A DNA stretch of 64,000 nucleotides from Malus domestica (lineage: Eukaryota > Streptophyta > Magnoliopsida > Rosales > Rosaceae): assembly GCF_042453785.1 (NCBI RefSeq), contig NC_091669.1, forward strand, positions 15,173,001 to 15,237,000, read 5' to 3'. Positions 23,148 to 33,520 of the stretch are shown piece after piece (position 1 is the stretch's first letter; each line of letters opens with the position of its first letter). The translations under genes were made by a program, and so were the position numbers. The notes under the pieces are model-generated. The model worked only from the letters and a program-made list of their open reading frames with translations, made no database searches and had not been told where the DNA came from.

Positions 23148-23361
23148 TAATTACGATCTTAGTCTTTTAGTGGACCAATTTGGTGCAATTGCAGGCATGT
23201 CTTGACGAAGTTCTGTTTGTCAAAGAACCTTATATAGAAAAATGGAAAGTATCGTAGTGGGATCAAATCATGTAAAAGCCTTTAATATTGGATACTTCAT
23301 TTTTAAGATCTAAACCCTGTTTGAGATTTTCAAAAGTCTAGTTTTCAGACTAATTTTCTTA
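23148..23361 (+). repeat. Tandem duplicate of the hydrolase 3' flank, copy B (first part)
   Basis: The sequence from the hydrolase stop codon region onward (16948-17160) recurs here with many small differences, for example GGCATGTCTTGACGAAGTTC in both. The copy begins at the stop codon, so no hydrolase exon is included. It is interrupted at 23361 by a transposon and resumes at 25708. Confidence 0.8.
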
Positions 23362-25707
23362 GAAAAAAATTGTAGCAATGATCTCTTAATTTTAACCCAA
23401 TTGGAGTAGTGATCCCTCAACTAAAAATTGATAGGAGCATATTTATGCGACTTAGTTAGCTTGTTCTTGTTCATTTATGTTATTTCTTAGTTAATTTAGT
23501 ATTTCAAGCCATTTTCGTGTGTCTGTAGGTCTAAAGGGTTAAAGAGGCAAATAAGTGCATTTTGGAGCTTTTTTGGGCATGAAATGGTTAGCATATGATT
23601 GGAGAAAGGTGGATGGACGAAATTGAAGACCAAAAGAGGCTAGAAGTCAAGAGAAATCAGAATGGAAGCTTGGAAGACAAGGAAAGACACATTTCAACTT
23701 ATTCCTACAAAGGTGGCGCCTTGTCTCCCCTTTGTCCCCCTTTTTGTCCCTCCTTGTGCAGCATTTCCCCTTGCCATGTTTACCTATTCCTAAACCGTGT
23801 AAAACCTTTCCTTTTTTCTCTAGGACATGGCTGGACACATTCCCTTTCCCTTTTGGACAGTGTCGCACCTCCCTTACCCCTTTTCCTTCCTTGTCGCGCA
23901 AGGAAGGGCTATTTCCTACCCCTTTTTGATTCTGCTGCATATCCCCTTTCCTTTTCCCTTAGGATTCTGATTTTATTTCCCTTTTTCTAGTGGATTTGAA
24001 TTAATTTCTATGAACCAAAATAAGTTAGGGTTTTGATTTCCTAAAACCTTAAATAAAACCCTTTGCCGCACACAAGGGGAATCATTCATCATTATTCACT
24101 CCTATACACACATCCAGCCGCACCCATACACTCTCATCAGCCATCACTCATCATTCAGAAACTATCATACATCATCCATCACCCCAAAACCTTCACCCAA
24201 CCCTTGTGCCGCAACAAAGAGAAAAAGGAGGACCCTTGGACGTGCTTGCCATTCAAGTTGGATTGCTGGAATGTTTTTAGGTGTTTTCAATCTTTTGTTT
24301 TCAATGTCTAAATTTATGTATCTTTGTTTTGGGAACATGAGAGGCTAAACTCGTGTTAGCTAGGGGAAATTCGAAACCATGATCATATTTGCAATATGAA
24401 TTGATTACTTCCAGTTGTGATTCTATGAATTGTGAATGCAATTTACTTAACTGTTTGATTGATAACTTATTCTTGTTTGTGGATTAAGGATGCATACTTA
24501 GTTTGCATGCATGAATTCGATGCTAGAATACAAGGGAGTTTCACCTAATCGTTATAAACTTGTATTTATAAGTAGTGGAGGTTGCTAGTTACAATCGTGT
24601 TAAGTGGATTCCTAGCAGGAGTATCATGCTCATCATAGTTACGAATGCTTTGTCAATGCTTATGATTTTCACGAAGCTTAATGATCTTTAATTGTATCTC
24701 TATTATGCTGTTCATGTAGGGAACTTTTGAAGAATAATTTGGACTGCCGATGCGTTATCCGTCCAATTCAATGATTTAAGGAAGATCTGAGGATTAATTT
24801 AAGCGTACCTAATTAATCTGAGGTGTTGAGATTCATGGTTTATTGAAAAGCAACTGGAAATCATTTTGTATGCAAGTGTGTCATGTGTAGAGAAGGACCC
24901 TCTAGCTAGCTTATCACCCATACTTTATCCCAATTTCGTGCTAAAATATGTCTTAAGTCTTTAGTTACTTGTTTTACTTAAAATTCGTCCAAAACCTTAG
25001 TGTGTCAAATTAGTTAGAATATGTCTTAGTTTGTGTTTTTAAGTGTTTTGAGTCAAGTTAAAATCAATTTTCGTCCAAAGTCATTCCTAGTGTCTAGTTT
25101 GAGTCTATTTAGTTGTTTTAAGCTGTTTTGAGTCTTTTAAGTATGTTTTGACTCATTTGAGTTTAGTTAAGTGTTTTCAAGCCTAGTTTTGTGTTTTAAA
25201 GTCAGTTCTAAATAGATTAGCAATCCCTCCTAATCCCTGGTCCAGAATGATCCCTACTTACATCTTTACTACAATTGTCAATAAGAGGGTTTAATTTGTG
25301 TGTTAAGTTAATTTTCGCATAAAAAATCCATGACCATTGGTCCCTTAACTCATCAAAATGTGCATTTATGATCATTTTCTTCAATTTCGCTAAACTTTCC
25401 GTTAAAATGAGTCACGTGCCATGCACGTGGGGCTGAATCCAGTGGCAATTATGGGAAACTAAATGAGAAAATTGTAGAAATGCTCCCTCAACTTTTACCC
25501 AATTGGAGGAATTGTCTTTCAACTTTAATCAAATTGTAGCAATGATTCTTCCAACATAACTCGTTTTGACGGAAGTTCTGACGGAGTTGACGAAAAACAC
25601 CATAACTGTACGTTTTGAGAAGTCAAGGGACTAAGGGTCATAGATTTTTAGTTGAAGGACTATCGCTCTAATTGGCTTGAAGTTGAGGGACCATTGCTAC
25701 AATTTCC
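23362..25707. mobile_element. Long-inverted-repeat (Mutator-like) element split by a solo LTR
   Basis: The left arm (AATTGTAGCAATGATCTC at 23368, then CCCAATTGGAG and GTGATCCCTCAACTAAAAAT) matches the complement of the right arm ending at 25707 (AATTGTAGCAATGGTCCCTC). Internal DNA at 25320-25640 holds further related arms, suggesting more than one such element. The flanks TTTTCTTAG and TTTCCTTAC resemble a decayed 9-bp duplication, and the uninterrupted parental sequence is at 17145-17165. Confidence 0.6.
23429..25319. mobile_element. Solo LTR, about 1.9 kb
   Basis: It starts TGATAGGAGCATATTTATGC and ends ATTTTCGCA, with TG...CA ends. It sits inside the left inverted repeat of the surrounding element, whose sequence continues on the right as AAAAATCCATGACC. 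The target duplication is in an A run (AAAAT on both sides, offset by about 3 bp). Frames inside (23595-23990) are not recognisable proteins. No internal retrotransposon domain or second LTR is present. Confidence 0.65.
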
Positions 25708-26063
25708 TCATTTCCTTACAATATGTTTGATTGAAAGATATGTTATGTCGTTGTCTACTATTAACAATTTAAATCGTAATGTGTAAATCTGAGTTACACC
25801 ATTTAGCAAATCAAAAGCAATGTATCTGTCTCTTTGCTCCTGAATTCGAATTTTTTTCTTTAAATTAGAATAATTTAATTGGAATATTAATATAAGAAAC
25901 CATGGAATATAATATTGGAAACTTCGGATAATATTGGGCACTTGAGCCTCAGATGACTTGTCACATGTCCAATGTGAAATTTTATTCTCTAGGTGTTGTA
26001 GCCGATACAAGGATAATTTGGAATTTTAAAACTACAAATAGGTGTAGTTTAGGAATTGAATAA

Positions 26064-26702
26064 AGGTTAGTTTGATATTGCTGAGCTTTTTGTTAAAAAA
26101 AAAAAAATGTTTTTGTCGTGCTGTGAGAATAAGTAGTTGTAAAATAAAGTTGTTGAGTGTTTGGTAAAAGTGCTTTAACAAAAAAAAACAAAAAAAGAAG
26201 AAGAAGTCTCTGAGTGTTTGGTGAACTGTTATATAAATTGCTGTGAATATGTTAAATGATTAAAAAAGATATAACATTTAGGGAATTGTTATTAGCACTT
26301 CAAAAATCTCATTCTACACTTCAAACTTTCTATATTAGGAAAGAAAAATACACTTGTGAGAAGTGTAGAATGAGATTTTTGAAGTGCGAGCAACACTTCC
26401 CAATATTTAATGTGATATGATAATTGTCAAAGACAATAATAAAGGGGTAAAGATTATAATTTTGTAAAATATATGCGGGTATACTTGCTATTTGAAAATG
26501 TTATTAAATGGGCACTGATTACTATGCTTTGAAAAAAAAAATCATTTTTTTAGAAGTATGGTAGACCCTGCTCATGCTTTTCTATGGTTTTTTTAATATC
26601 ATTGACAACATCTTTTTTAAAAGCATTTTTTTTATCACATTTGATGTTCTCAATTTTTTAATAAACTGTTTTTTTTAAAGCATTACAATCTCAAACCAAC
26701 CC
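26064..26702. mobile_element. PIF/Harbinger-like MITE (TAA target duplication)
   Basis: AGGTTAGTTTGATATTGC and the complement GGGTTGGTTTGAGATTGT are inverted repeats, flanked by TAA at 26061-26063 and 26703-26705. The paralogue at 58741-58750 reads straight through without it, confirming the borders. A small palindromic MITE (26283-26405) is nested inside. Confidence 0.85.
26283..26405. mobile_element. Small palindromic MITE, family member 2
   Basis: GTTATTAGCACTTC...CTCATTCTACACTTC is followed after a short loop by its complement. Members of the same ~100-130-bp family are at 1435-1500 (half), 40838-41150 (split by a SINE), 44822-44918 and 51790-51907. Confidence 0.75.
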
Positions 26703-27369
26703 TAAATTCATTAAAGTGATGTGCTTCTTGTATTTTTCTTTGGTGGAACTTCTAGAAGGTGCTGCACTTCCTTTGTGCTTTTTAAAAAAAAAAACCACTT
26801 CAAGTGCTTCTACTTTCAACTCAAGATGCTTTAGAAAATTTTGTAAACAATAGTTTTTTAAAATTAAAATGCTTTTACTCCTTAAAAAGTGCTTTTCAAT
26901 CTTCTAAAAGCACATTCAAACTAGTTACTTAAAATGGAAAACTAATGGAAACACCCTAGAAAACTTTCATTTAACCATAAGGACAAATAATTTTTAAAAT
27001 GGCAAGGTTGCCCTTGAAAACCTTCTGATAGAAAAAGGCAAAAGTATCCCAATCTCCAACATCTATCAAAAGTCACATGCTCTTCATCAAAGTAAATACA
27101 AGAAAAAATAAAAGACAAAGTTATGGACTCCAGGAAACAAACCATGCAGGATGTTGACATGCAAGGCAACATGAGACAAGCAAGTTCACATGCATTCATC
27201 AAAACAAGGTAAAAGAAGATAAATAAGTTAGACCACGTTTCATAAACAGTGCTGACAATTTTAGCAACAGTAGAAGCAAAGTGACAAATGACAAGTACCA
27301 AGGATACTTCTACACTATTCATTTGTAAAGAATTTTAATTTTTTATATACATAGTATTCTCACTCAGTG

Positions 27370-27376
27370 TATATAA
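27370..27376 (+). promoter_or_regulatory. Viral promoter TATA box
   Basis: TATATAA followed by GAGGAG and a leader beginning about 30 bp downstream resembles the core of pararetrovirus full-length transcript promoters. The 400 bp before it (26935-27360) have no coding sequence and are probably the viral intergenic region. Activity is unknown. Confidence 0.6.
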
Positions 27377-27502
27377 GAGGAGTTTCATTCATTGTAAACA
27401 CACCGGATACTCACACCATACTTCAATCCTCATACACTCAAGCATCCGAAACCTTCCTAGCATCCTTTGTAAACACTTCTCTTTGTAAACATTTTATATA
27501 TC

Positions 27503-27508
27503 AATAAA
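27503..27508 (+). terminator. Viral polyadenylation signal, about 130 bp after the TATA box
   Basis: AATAAA shortly after the predicted transcription start is the arrangement used by caulimovirids. The signal is bypassed on the first pass and used on the second, giving terminally redundant RNA. The position supports a caulimovirid origin. Confidence 0.55.
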
Positions 27509-27864
27509 AGTTCAAGTGTACAGATTCAAGCAATCTCCAAGTCTTAAGTAAGTTTTCTTTTATTTCTTTAGTGTGTTTGTTTAATTAGACTTTTAGTCCA
27601 AAACAGGGAAACACTATTGTAGTTATATTATTAACCTGCTAAACTGACGATCATACTTTGTTCGAAGCACTTTGTTATAGTTGAATGCTTGTCATACAAA
27701 TAACTGGATATTAACCAGTGTACCTCTGAGTTCAGTCGTTAAGGCCTTATACCTGCATTATGAGTGGCTATCATGTTGAAACATGTTGAGTTCCATATGC
27801 AAGGTTTTATGTCTAGTTGTTATAATGGTCATCCGACTATTTAACCGAGATTGCTTTATGAATT

Positions 27865-27878
27865 TGGTATCAAAGCCA
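27865..27878 (+). other. Viral minus-strand primer binding site (tRNA-Met)
   Basis: TGGTATCAAAGCCA matches the canonical initiator tRNA-Met complement TGGTATCAGAGCCA with one difference. It lies about 490 bp after the TATA box and before the first frame, as in caulimovirids. No LTR end precedes it. Confidence 0.75.
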
Positions 27879-28199
27879 AGTTTAGCATTTTAATAGTATA
27901 ATTATAATAGTAAAGTACCTTGAGGACAGAAGTCATTAACACAACTGATATTACACACTTGTTTAATTTTGTATGAACAACATATATTATTGTCCTTGTA
28001 GACCTTGTCAACCACAACCACCAGATATTTATTGTCCCAGACACTCAACTATAACTAGCATAAAGAGATGATTAACATATATATCCAAAAGAATTAGCAG
28101 GACTTTGAAGAAGTAGAACTTTTATCTTGATTATCTTGAACATCCTTCATTTATTTGTAAATATAATAACACAGAAGTGCAGCATAAAATTTTAGAAGC

Positions 28200-28230
<31 letters not shown>

Positions 28231-28254
28231 CATATCAAGTTTTAGAGATCTTGA

Positions 28255-28634
28255 GACCATCTCCAACCCTTGGGCTAAAAGCCAAATTTTTTAGCCCGGA
28301 AAATTTTGCTTTTAGCCCAGAAACATCTTTTATGCTCCAACCCTTCTACCCTAAAATTTTAGCCCGGAATTATTAAAGAATGAAATTAGCCTAAATTTTT
28401 TTCTTAAATCAATTTTTTTTTTAAAATAAATATGTAGATTATTGTAAATTAATTTTATGAACATTTTAATCTAAAAAAATTTAAATTCCGATAAACATTT
28501 CGCATTTAGCCCGGGGGGAAAGCTGGGGGGTATTTGGCCCAGAAATAGCATTTGGCATTTAGCCTAAAATTTTAGCATGGGTTGGAGAGTGTTTGGGGGG
28601 TAATTTGGCTTTTAGCCCAGGGTTGGAGATGGTC
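28255..28634. mobile_element. MITE in the viral leader (TGA flanks)
   Basis: GACCATCTCCAACCC and its complement GGGTTGGAGATGGTC form the ends, and the inverted similarity continues (GGGCTAAAAGCCAAAT). TGA lies on both sides (28252-28254 and 28635-28637), suggesting a 3-bp PIF-type duplication. Many TTTAGCCC and GGGCTAAA words are present. It is 380 bp and non-coding. Confidence 0.75.
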
Positions 28635-28699
28635 TGAGAGAAGAAAGAGAATTTTTAAGAAATCAGTCAGCCATAACTTTAGAGAAATGTAGATTGTAA

Positions 28700-29205
28700 T
28701 TTATGATAGATAATCTTAATTTAGAAATTAGCGAACCACAAAAAAAGAAAAATAACCTTAAACCAAAATAGTTTAGTTTGTTATTTTCCATTGAGAAAGC
28801 ATAATCATATTTTGCATAGTGAAGAAAATCTACAAGCCAATAGTATTGTAGATCTTATTATTAATCAAGCAGAAAATATAAAATTAGAAAATAATAAGTA
28901 TAATCATTTGTTAAACCAATTGTTAGAGCATTTTCAGAAAAAATCCATAAAAACAATTAGACAAAATTTAGATTATATTACATCTCAGTTAGAAGATAAT
29001 AATAAAAATATTCAAAGGTTTCCTAGCAAAAGAGAGATATAAGAGTTTATTGACCTTATAGATAATAAGCCTAAGCAAGTAGAACTGAAATCATTAGAAA
29101 TAGTTGAGTAGTTAAAATCAGAAGTTCAAAAAATTCAATAGTGCAAAAAGAGTTGAGTGAACAAGTAGATAAGCTGCATAATAAAATAAATAAATTATTA
29201 GTTTA
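28700..29205 (+). pseudogene. Viral small frame 1 (broken)
   Basis: A Lys/Asn/Gln-rich frame, open over 28791-29042 and then interrupted by stops (29041, about 29110, about 29140), ends at a TAATG junction with the next frame at 29206. Overlapping stop and start signals between the first small frames are a badnavirus-like trait. No conserved domain was recognised. Confidence 0.5.
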
Positions 29206-29568
29206 ATGACCGATTCTAGAACTAGTAGAAAATATATCCAAGTTTTGAAAGAAATTAGTAAGTTAGATAAAGAACCAGTAGATTTAACAGATTTTTCAAC
29301 ACAAGTAGCTAGTAGTAATATTCCCATTAGGCAAAATAATTTAATTATTCAATTAGTTTTAAGTTTGGCTAAGAAATTAGATCAAATTGAAGAACAAATA
29401 GCAGAAATAAACCAAGTTTTATATAACGCATCTTCATCACTTCCACCATCTTTGTTAGAAAAATTAGAAAATTTAACTTTAAGTAAAAATAATTATATTA
29501 GAAGACCTAAGATAAATCATTTTGATGACAGAAAATGGAACTCTTTAGGAAAAAAGGAAAATAAGTAA
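29206..29568 (+). pseudogene. Viral small frame 2, virion-associated-protein-like coiled coil
   Basis: An open frame of 120 codons with a heptad-like central stretch of Leu, Ile and charged residues (about residues 45-100). Size, position before the movement-protein part and the coiled coil resemble the second small protein of badna-like viruses. No sequence identity could be tested. It is the only viral frame that is open over its likely full length. Confidence 0.45.
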
Positions 29569-30490
29569 TTAGAGTTGAAGATATTTATCCAAATGAAGAA
29601 GAAGCACAAAAATTTATTAGAAGAGGTTTTGAGAAAACACAAAAAAATAAATACAATTTGTATCAATTAGGTTTATTTGAAAATAGAAGTAGAATTTTAA
29701 GTAGCACCAGTCAACATGAAGTTAGCTGTATTGATAAAGAAGTTACACTTAATTTACTTAGTAAGGAAGCATTTATGCATTTGAGAAAATCACATTTCAG
29801 TCAGATTCACATAGGGACAATATTAATTGGAATAGTAGGATTAACCAGAGCACAAGTAGACACAAAAGTTTTAGTATACATAAATGATGATAGATGGGAT
29901 AATCACCAACAAGCAGCAATAGCAACAGCTTAAGTAGACTTAAGTTCAAACTTAGCAGTCATATGATGTATTCCAAATTACGTTATGAAAATAAACGGAT
30001 TTAGTAAATATATTAAAGTAAGCATAAAAAAATTATAATATCAAAGGAGAGTGAAAAAATTTGTGTATTAGTTTAATGTATATTGGAAAAGTGTCTGATA
30101 AATATAATCATAAGTTTAATTTAGAATTTCAAAATTTAGTTCAAACATTTGGTAGTAAGCATGCAAATATGATAGAAGCAAAACCCGTAGATAATAGCTT
30201 TTTAGAAGGAACTCAGTGGACATTACCTAATTTACAAGTAGCAAAAAATAGACAACCAGATAGAGTACAAATATATGAAACTAGTACATGTAAAACAACA
30301 ATTAGGTTTAGTAATTACAAGCAACTAGAAAATATAGAAGAGGATGAGAGTGAGATCGAAAATGAGAGTATTCATATGCCTTTTGATAATTTAGATATTA
30401 ATTTAGTTGAGCAAAATTTTGATCATATTATAGATAAGCTTATAGAAGATATTGATCATTTAGATGAAAACAATACTTAGAAAAATATAA
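29569..30490 (+). pseudogene. Viral polyprotein start: movement-protein-like region (broken)
   Basis: The frame over 29658-29933 contains HLRKSHFSQIHIG and a following hydrophobic and Asp-Arg-Trp pattern typical of caulimovirid 30K-type movement proteins. Stops occur near 29570, 29932 and 29965. A second open piece (30061-30480) is acidic and probably links to the capsid part. The L1 fragment begins right after. Confidence 0.55.
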
Positions 30491-30499
30491 GACATATGA

Positions 30500-31940
30500 T
30501 TTTTTTTCTTTTTCCAAAGGATAAATATTATTAGATACGAACATAAATGTTTACATCATTAGCCAGAGTATTAAATAACCACTCCGGCTCCAAGCAATCC
30601 CACAAATGAGAACCCCCCATACTCGTGACAAACTTTGCCACCAAATGCACAACCTCATTACAGGTTCGAGGGGTATAAAGAAATTCCACACAATCCAATT
30701 GGGTTTTACTATACTCGATGTCCCATAATATTCCTTCAATGCTAGCCTCCGACAAAAGAAGGCCATATAACATCTCCACAAGCATCTTCGAGTCAGTTTC
30801 AATCTGAACCCTTCCATAACCTATCTCCATACAAGCCAACAAACCACACCTCACCGCCTCTGCTTCCGCCATCACACTAGACCTACACAAGATGCCCCCT
30901 CACCTCCGGCCCCTTGGAAGATCCCTGCAAAGTCTCTAGCCACCCACCCACATCCACCAATCCCCATACGAGAATACGAGAACACCAAGCACCATCACAA
31001 TTAATCTTAATAGTTTGAAATGGAGGCTTCACCCATCTCTCTTGAACCATCCCCCTACCTCGCGTTGTTGCCTTGTAGTAAGTCTTTGCTCCCACCTTCT
31101 CCCTCAAGCTCACTTTATTGTCGAACCAAAGACTCCAATGTTGACCGAGGCTCCACTATAGTTTTTTCAAAGACCACGGTATTCCTACATTTCCAAAGAC
31201 GCCACAACCCACATACCACCCATCACATAAGCTTATTCGCCTCCACCTCATCACTATATTTCTTACTCAACCACTTCCAACTTTCCAAAAAATCACCACT
31301 TTCTACCAAATTCACATCCAATTGTAATGGTGATATAAACAAAAAAACTCTAGCGAATGAGCATTTAAAGAAAAGATGTACCTGTGTCTCTACATCCTCC
31401 CCACACTGTAGGCAACAAGTCTCCAACCGAATCCCCCGATGTTGTAACTGCCACACATCAAGCCAAACGCGGTCCTTAAGATGACCCTAGCTCGACCGTC
31501 CCATCCCCTTATGGCCCAGTTCACCATTTCTCTACATCTCTTGAGCCACCTTATATCCCGATTTAACCGAGTAAATCCCATCCCGTGTATAATGCCAAAT
31601 AATATGATCTGGACAACCAAATCTACTAATTGGCAACCTTAAGATAACACGGGCTTCATCAATATTGAAACAATTTTCAATCACATCCCTCTTCCATGTA
31701 CCATCCGGTGCCACCAGATCCGCAACCAACTGCGGCATATCCAGAGACCTCAAAGTAGGGCGGAATGTACGAGGAATAGGTAACCATAGATTCATTTGAA
31801 TCTGAATATTTCGTCCGTCACCAACCCTCCATCTTAAGCCCCCCTTTAATATTTTACGGCCTTGCAAAATACCCTTCCACCCCCAAGAAGTTCATCTTCC
31901 CACCGGTGCATCCAAGAAAGACGAGGAAGGATAATATTTC
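30500..31940 (-). mobile_element. 5'-truncated L1-type LINE inserted in the viral sequence
   Basis: On the minus strand, 31867-31532 carries the region before the reverse-transcriptase zinc-binding domain (LRWRVGDGRNIQI), 31456-31223 the zinc-binding domain (CLQCGEDVETQVHLFFKC) and 30890-30531 the terminal RNase H-like domain (AEAEAVRCGLLACMEIG, ETDSKMLVEMLYG). An A-rich tail lies at 30500-30516 (read on the minus strand). Frameshifts and stops separate the parts. G+C content is clearly higher than in the viral DNA on either side. Target duplications were not resolved, so the right border is uncertain by about 30 bp. Confidence 0.85.
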
Positions 31941-33520
31941 GCTTGAAGGATAATATTTTAGGACTACATAGAATTTTAGATGATGAGATGAAAAAAATTA
32001 ATTTTCTAAATAGGAGTAGAACATATTTTAGGATAAAAAAATATAATAATTTATTAGAATTAAAAGTAGAATGTAATCTAGCAGAAGAAAGTAGTACATC
32101 ATGAGTAGAAAATCCAGGATACACAAGTAGAACTAATCAACAATTTTTGAGACCAACAAATGAACAATATAATGAACAAGCAGGAGTAGATTACATATTT
32201 GAGATGTCACATCCCGGCCTGGGCCCCCACCACATCCCGGGCTCGGCTCCACCAACAAGAATTTTCCAGTGGGTCACCCATCATGGGATTGCTTTTGCGC
32301 GAACTCGCTTAACTTCGGAGTTCATACGGAATCTGAAGCCAGTGAGCTCCCAAAAGGCCTCGTGCTAGGTAAAGATGGGAATACACATATAAGGCTTAGA
32401 TGATCCACTCCCTTGAGCGATGTGAGATGTTACAATCCTCCCTTTTAGGGCCCGATGTCTTCGTCGGCACACTTCCAGCTATGTATTGGCTCTGATACCA
32501 AATTGTCACATCTCGGCCTAGGCCCCCACCACATCTCGGGCTCGACTCCACCGTAGCACGATATTGTTCTCTTTGGGCCCCGACCACACTCTCACGGTTT
32601 TATTTCTGGGAACTCACACGAGAACTTCCTAGTGGGTCACCCATACTGGGATTGCTCTCACGCGAACTCGCTTAACTTCAGAGTTCCTACGGAATCCGAA
32701 GCCAGTGAGCTCCCAAAAGGCCTCGTGCTAGATAGAGATGAGAATATACATATAAGGCTTAGATGATCCACTCCCCTGGGCGATGTGGGATGCGACATGA
32801 GAAAGTTAGAACAAATTAATATAGGAGGAAATATATTAAACTTAGATAATGTAGATCCACAAGATTGGGAAAGAACAATTGAGAGATGGGAAAAATGTTG
32901 CGTACATGTAGCATTAATGTTAGATTTTAGTCATATGTTAGATTATTTTGAGCATACTTTAAATGATTTAGTTTTTTATTATTTTCATTCATGGAAAGTT
33001 CAAAATCCCGAACAGCATTAGGTTGCTAAAACGCATTTTAATAATGGTTTTGGCAAGAATTTTTAAATCAGAATAGGTTAGATGGTAGAAGTGAACAAGA
33101 ACAGATAAGAGCAATCAGAAATTTAGAACAATTACAAATTTGTGATTTACAATATATAGCTTGTGATTTACAATACATAGTTGAGTATACAACAAACTTC
33201 TTTAAATATTTAGGAAGAACATGTAGAATTAGTGATACTAATTTATTAGATATTTATATGAAAAAAATAAAAGGACCAATAGGAGAAAAGATTTGGAATG
33301 AATGGCAAAAGCATCCAAAGAAAAATGATATTGCAATAGGACCTCGAATTCAACATGTATATGATATACTTAGACAAGAGTGTAGTCAAATACAAGTTAA
33401 GAGACAAATTAGGAAGCAATTTTATATGAGCTGTAAAAATATAGATTTACCACAATAGTATGGTTGTCACAAGAAAAATAAGCATAAGAAAATATACAAA
33501 AAGAAATATAAGTCATATAA
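31941..33520 (+). pseudogene. Viral capsid-like region, interrupted (broken)
   Basis: The viral reading resumes after the L1 fragment (31950-32204), is interrupted by the Cassandra element, and continues at 32803-33520. The pieces 32785-33021 and 33258-33458 are Trp-, Tyr- and Lys-rich, in the place expected for the coat protein. Stops occur near 32104, 33020, 33065 and 33459. The assignment rests on position between the movement-protein and zinc-knuckle parts. Confidence 0.45.
32205..32797 (-). mobile_element. Cassandra-type TRIM retrotransposon carrying 5S rRNA-like LTR sequence
   Basis: LTRs at 32205-32434 and 32504-32797 begin TGTCACATC and end in ACA as read on the plus strand. They are flanked by a perfect 5-bp duplication TGAGA (32200-32204 and 32798-32802). 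The complement of TGGTATCAGAGCCAA (32486-32500) is a tRNA-Met primer site, 3 bp from the right LTR, so the element runs on the minus strand. Each LTR contains, complementary to the plus strand, a stretch resembling the internal promoter part of plant 5S rRNA (CGCTTAACTTCGGAGTTC), the hallmark of Cassandra. The left (3') LTR lacks about 64 bp present in the right one. There is no coding capacity. Confidence 0.93.

Larger units (their letters stand above)
25708..26934 (+). repeat. Tandem duplicate of the hydrolase 3' flank, copy B (second part), left border of the viral insertion
   Basis: 25725-25960 matches 17190-17400 and 17628-17680 (for example GATATGTTATGTCGTTGTC). From 25998 the sequence matches both 22315 onward (copy A) and 58680 onward (copy C). 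It ends in TACTTAAAA (26926-26934), where the viral insertion begins. Confidence 0.8.

Noticed and set aside
23595..23990. 131-codon frame and its antisense partners
   Set aside because: They lie inside a solo LTR and show only low-complexity Pro/Leu/Phe-rich composition.
31020..31484. 154-codon plus-strand frame
   Set aside because: It is antisense to the zinc-binding and RNase H parts of the L1 fragment and has no recognisable product.
32205..32797. Possible 5S rRNA gene
   Set aside because: The 5S-like sequence is partial and lies within paired LTRs with a primer site and target duplication; it belongs to a Cassandra element.
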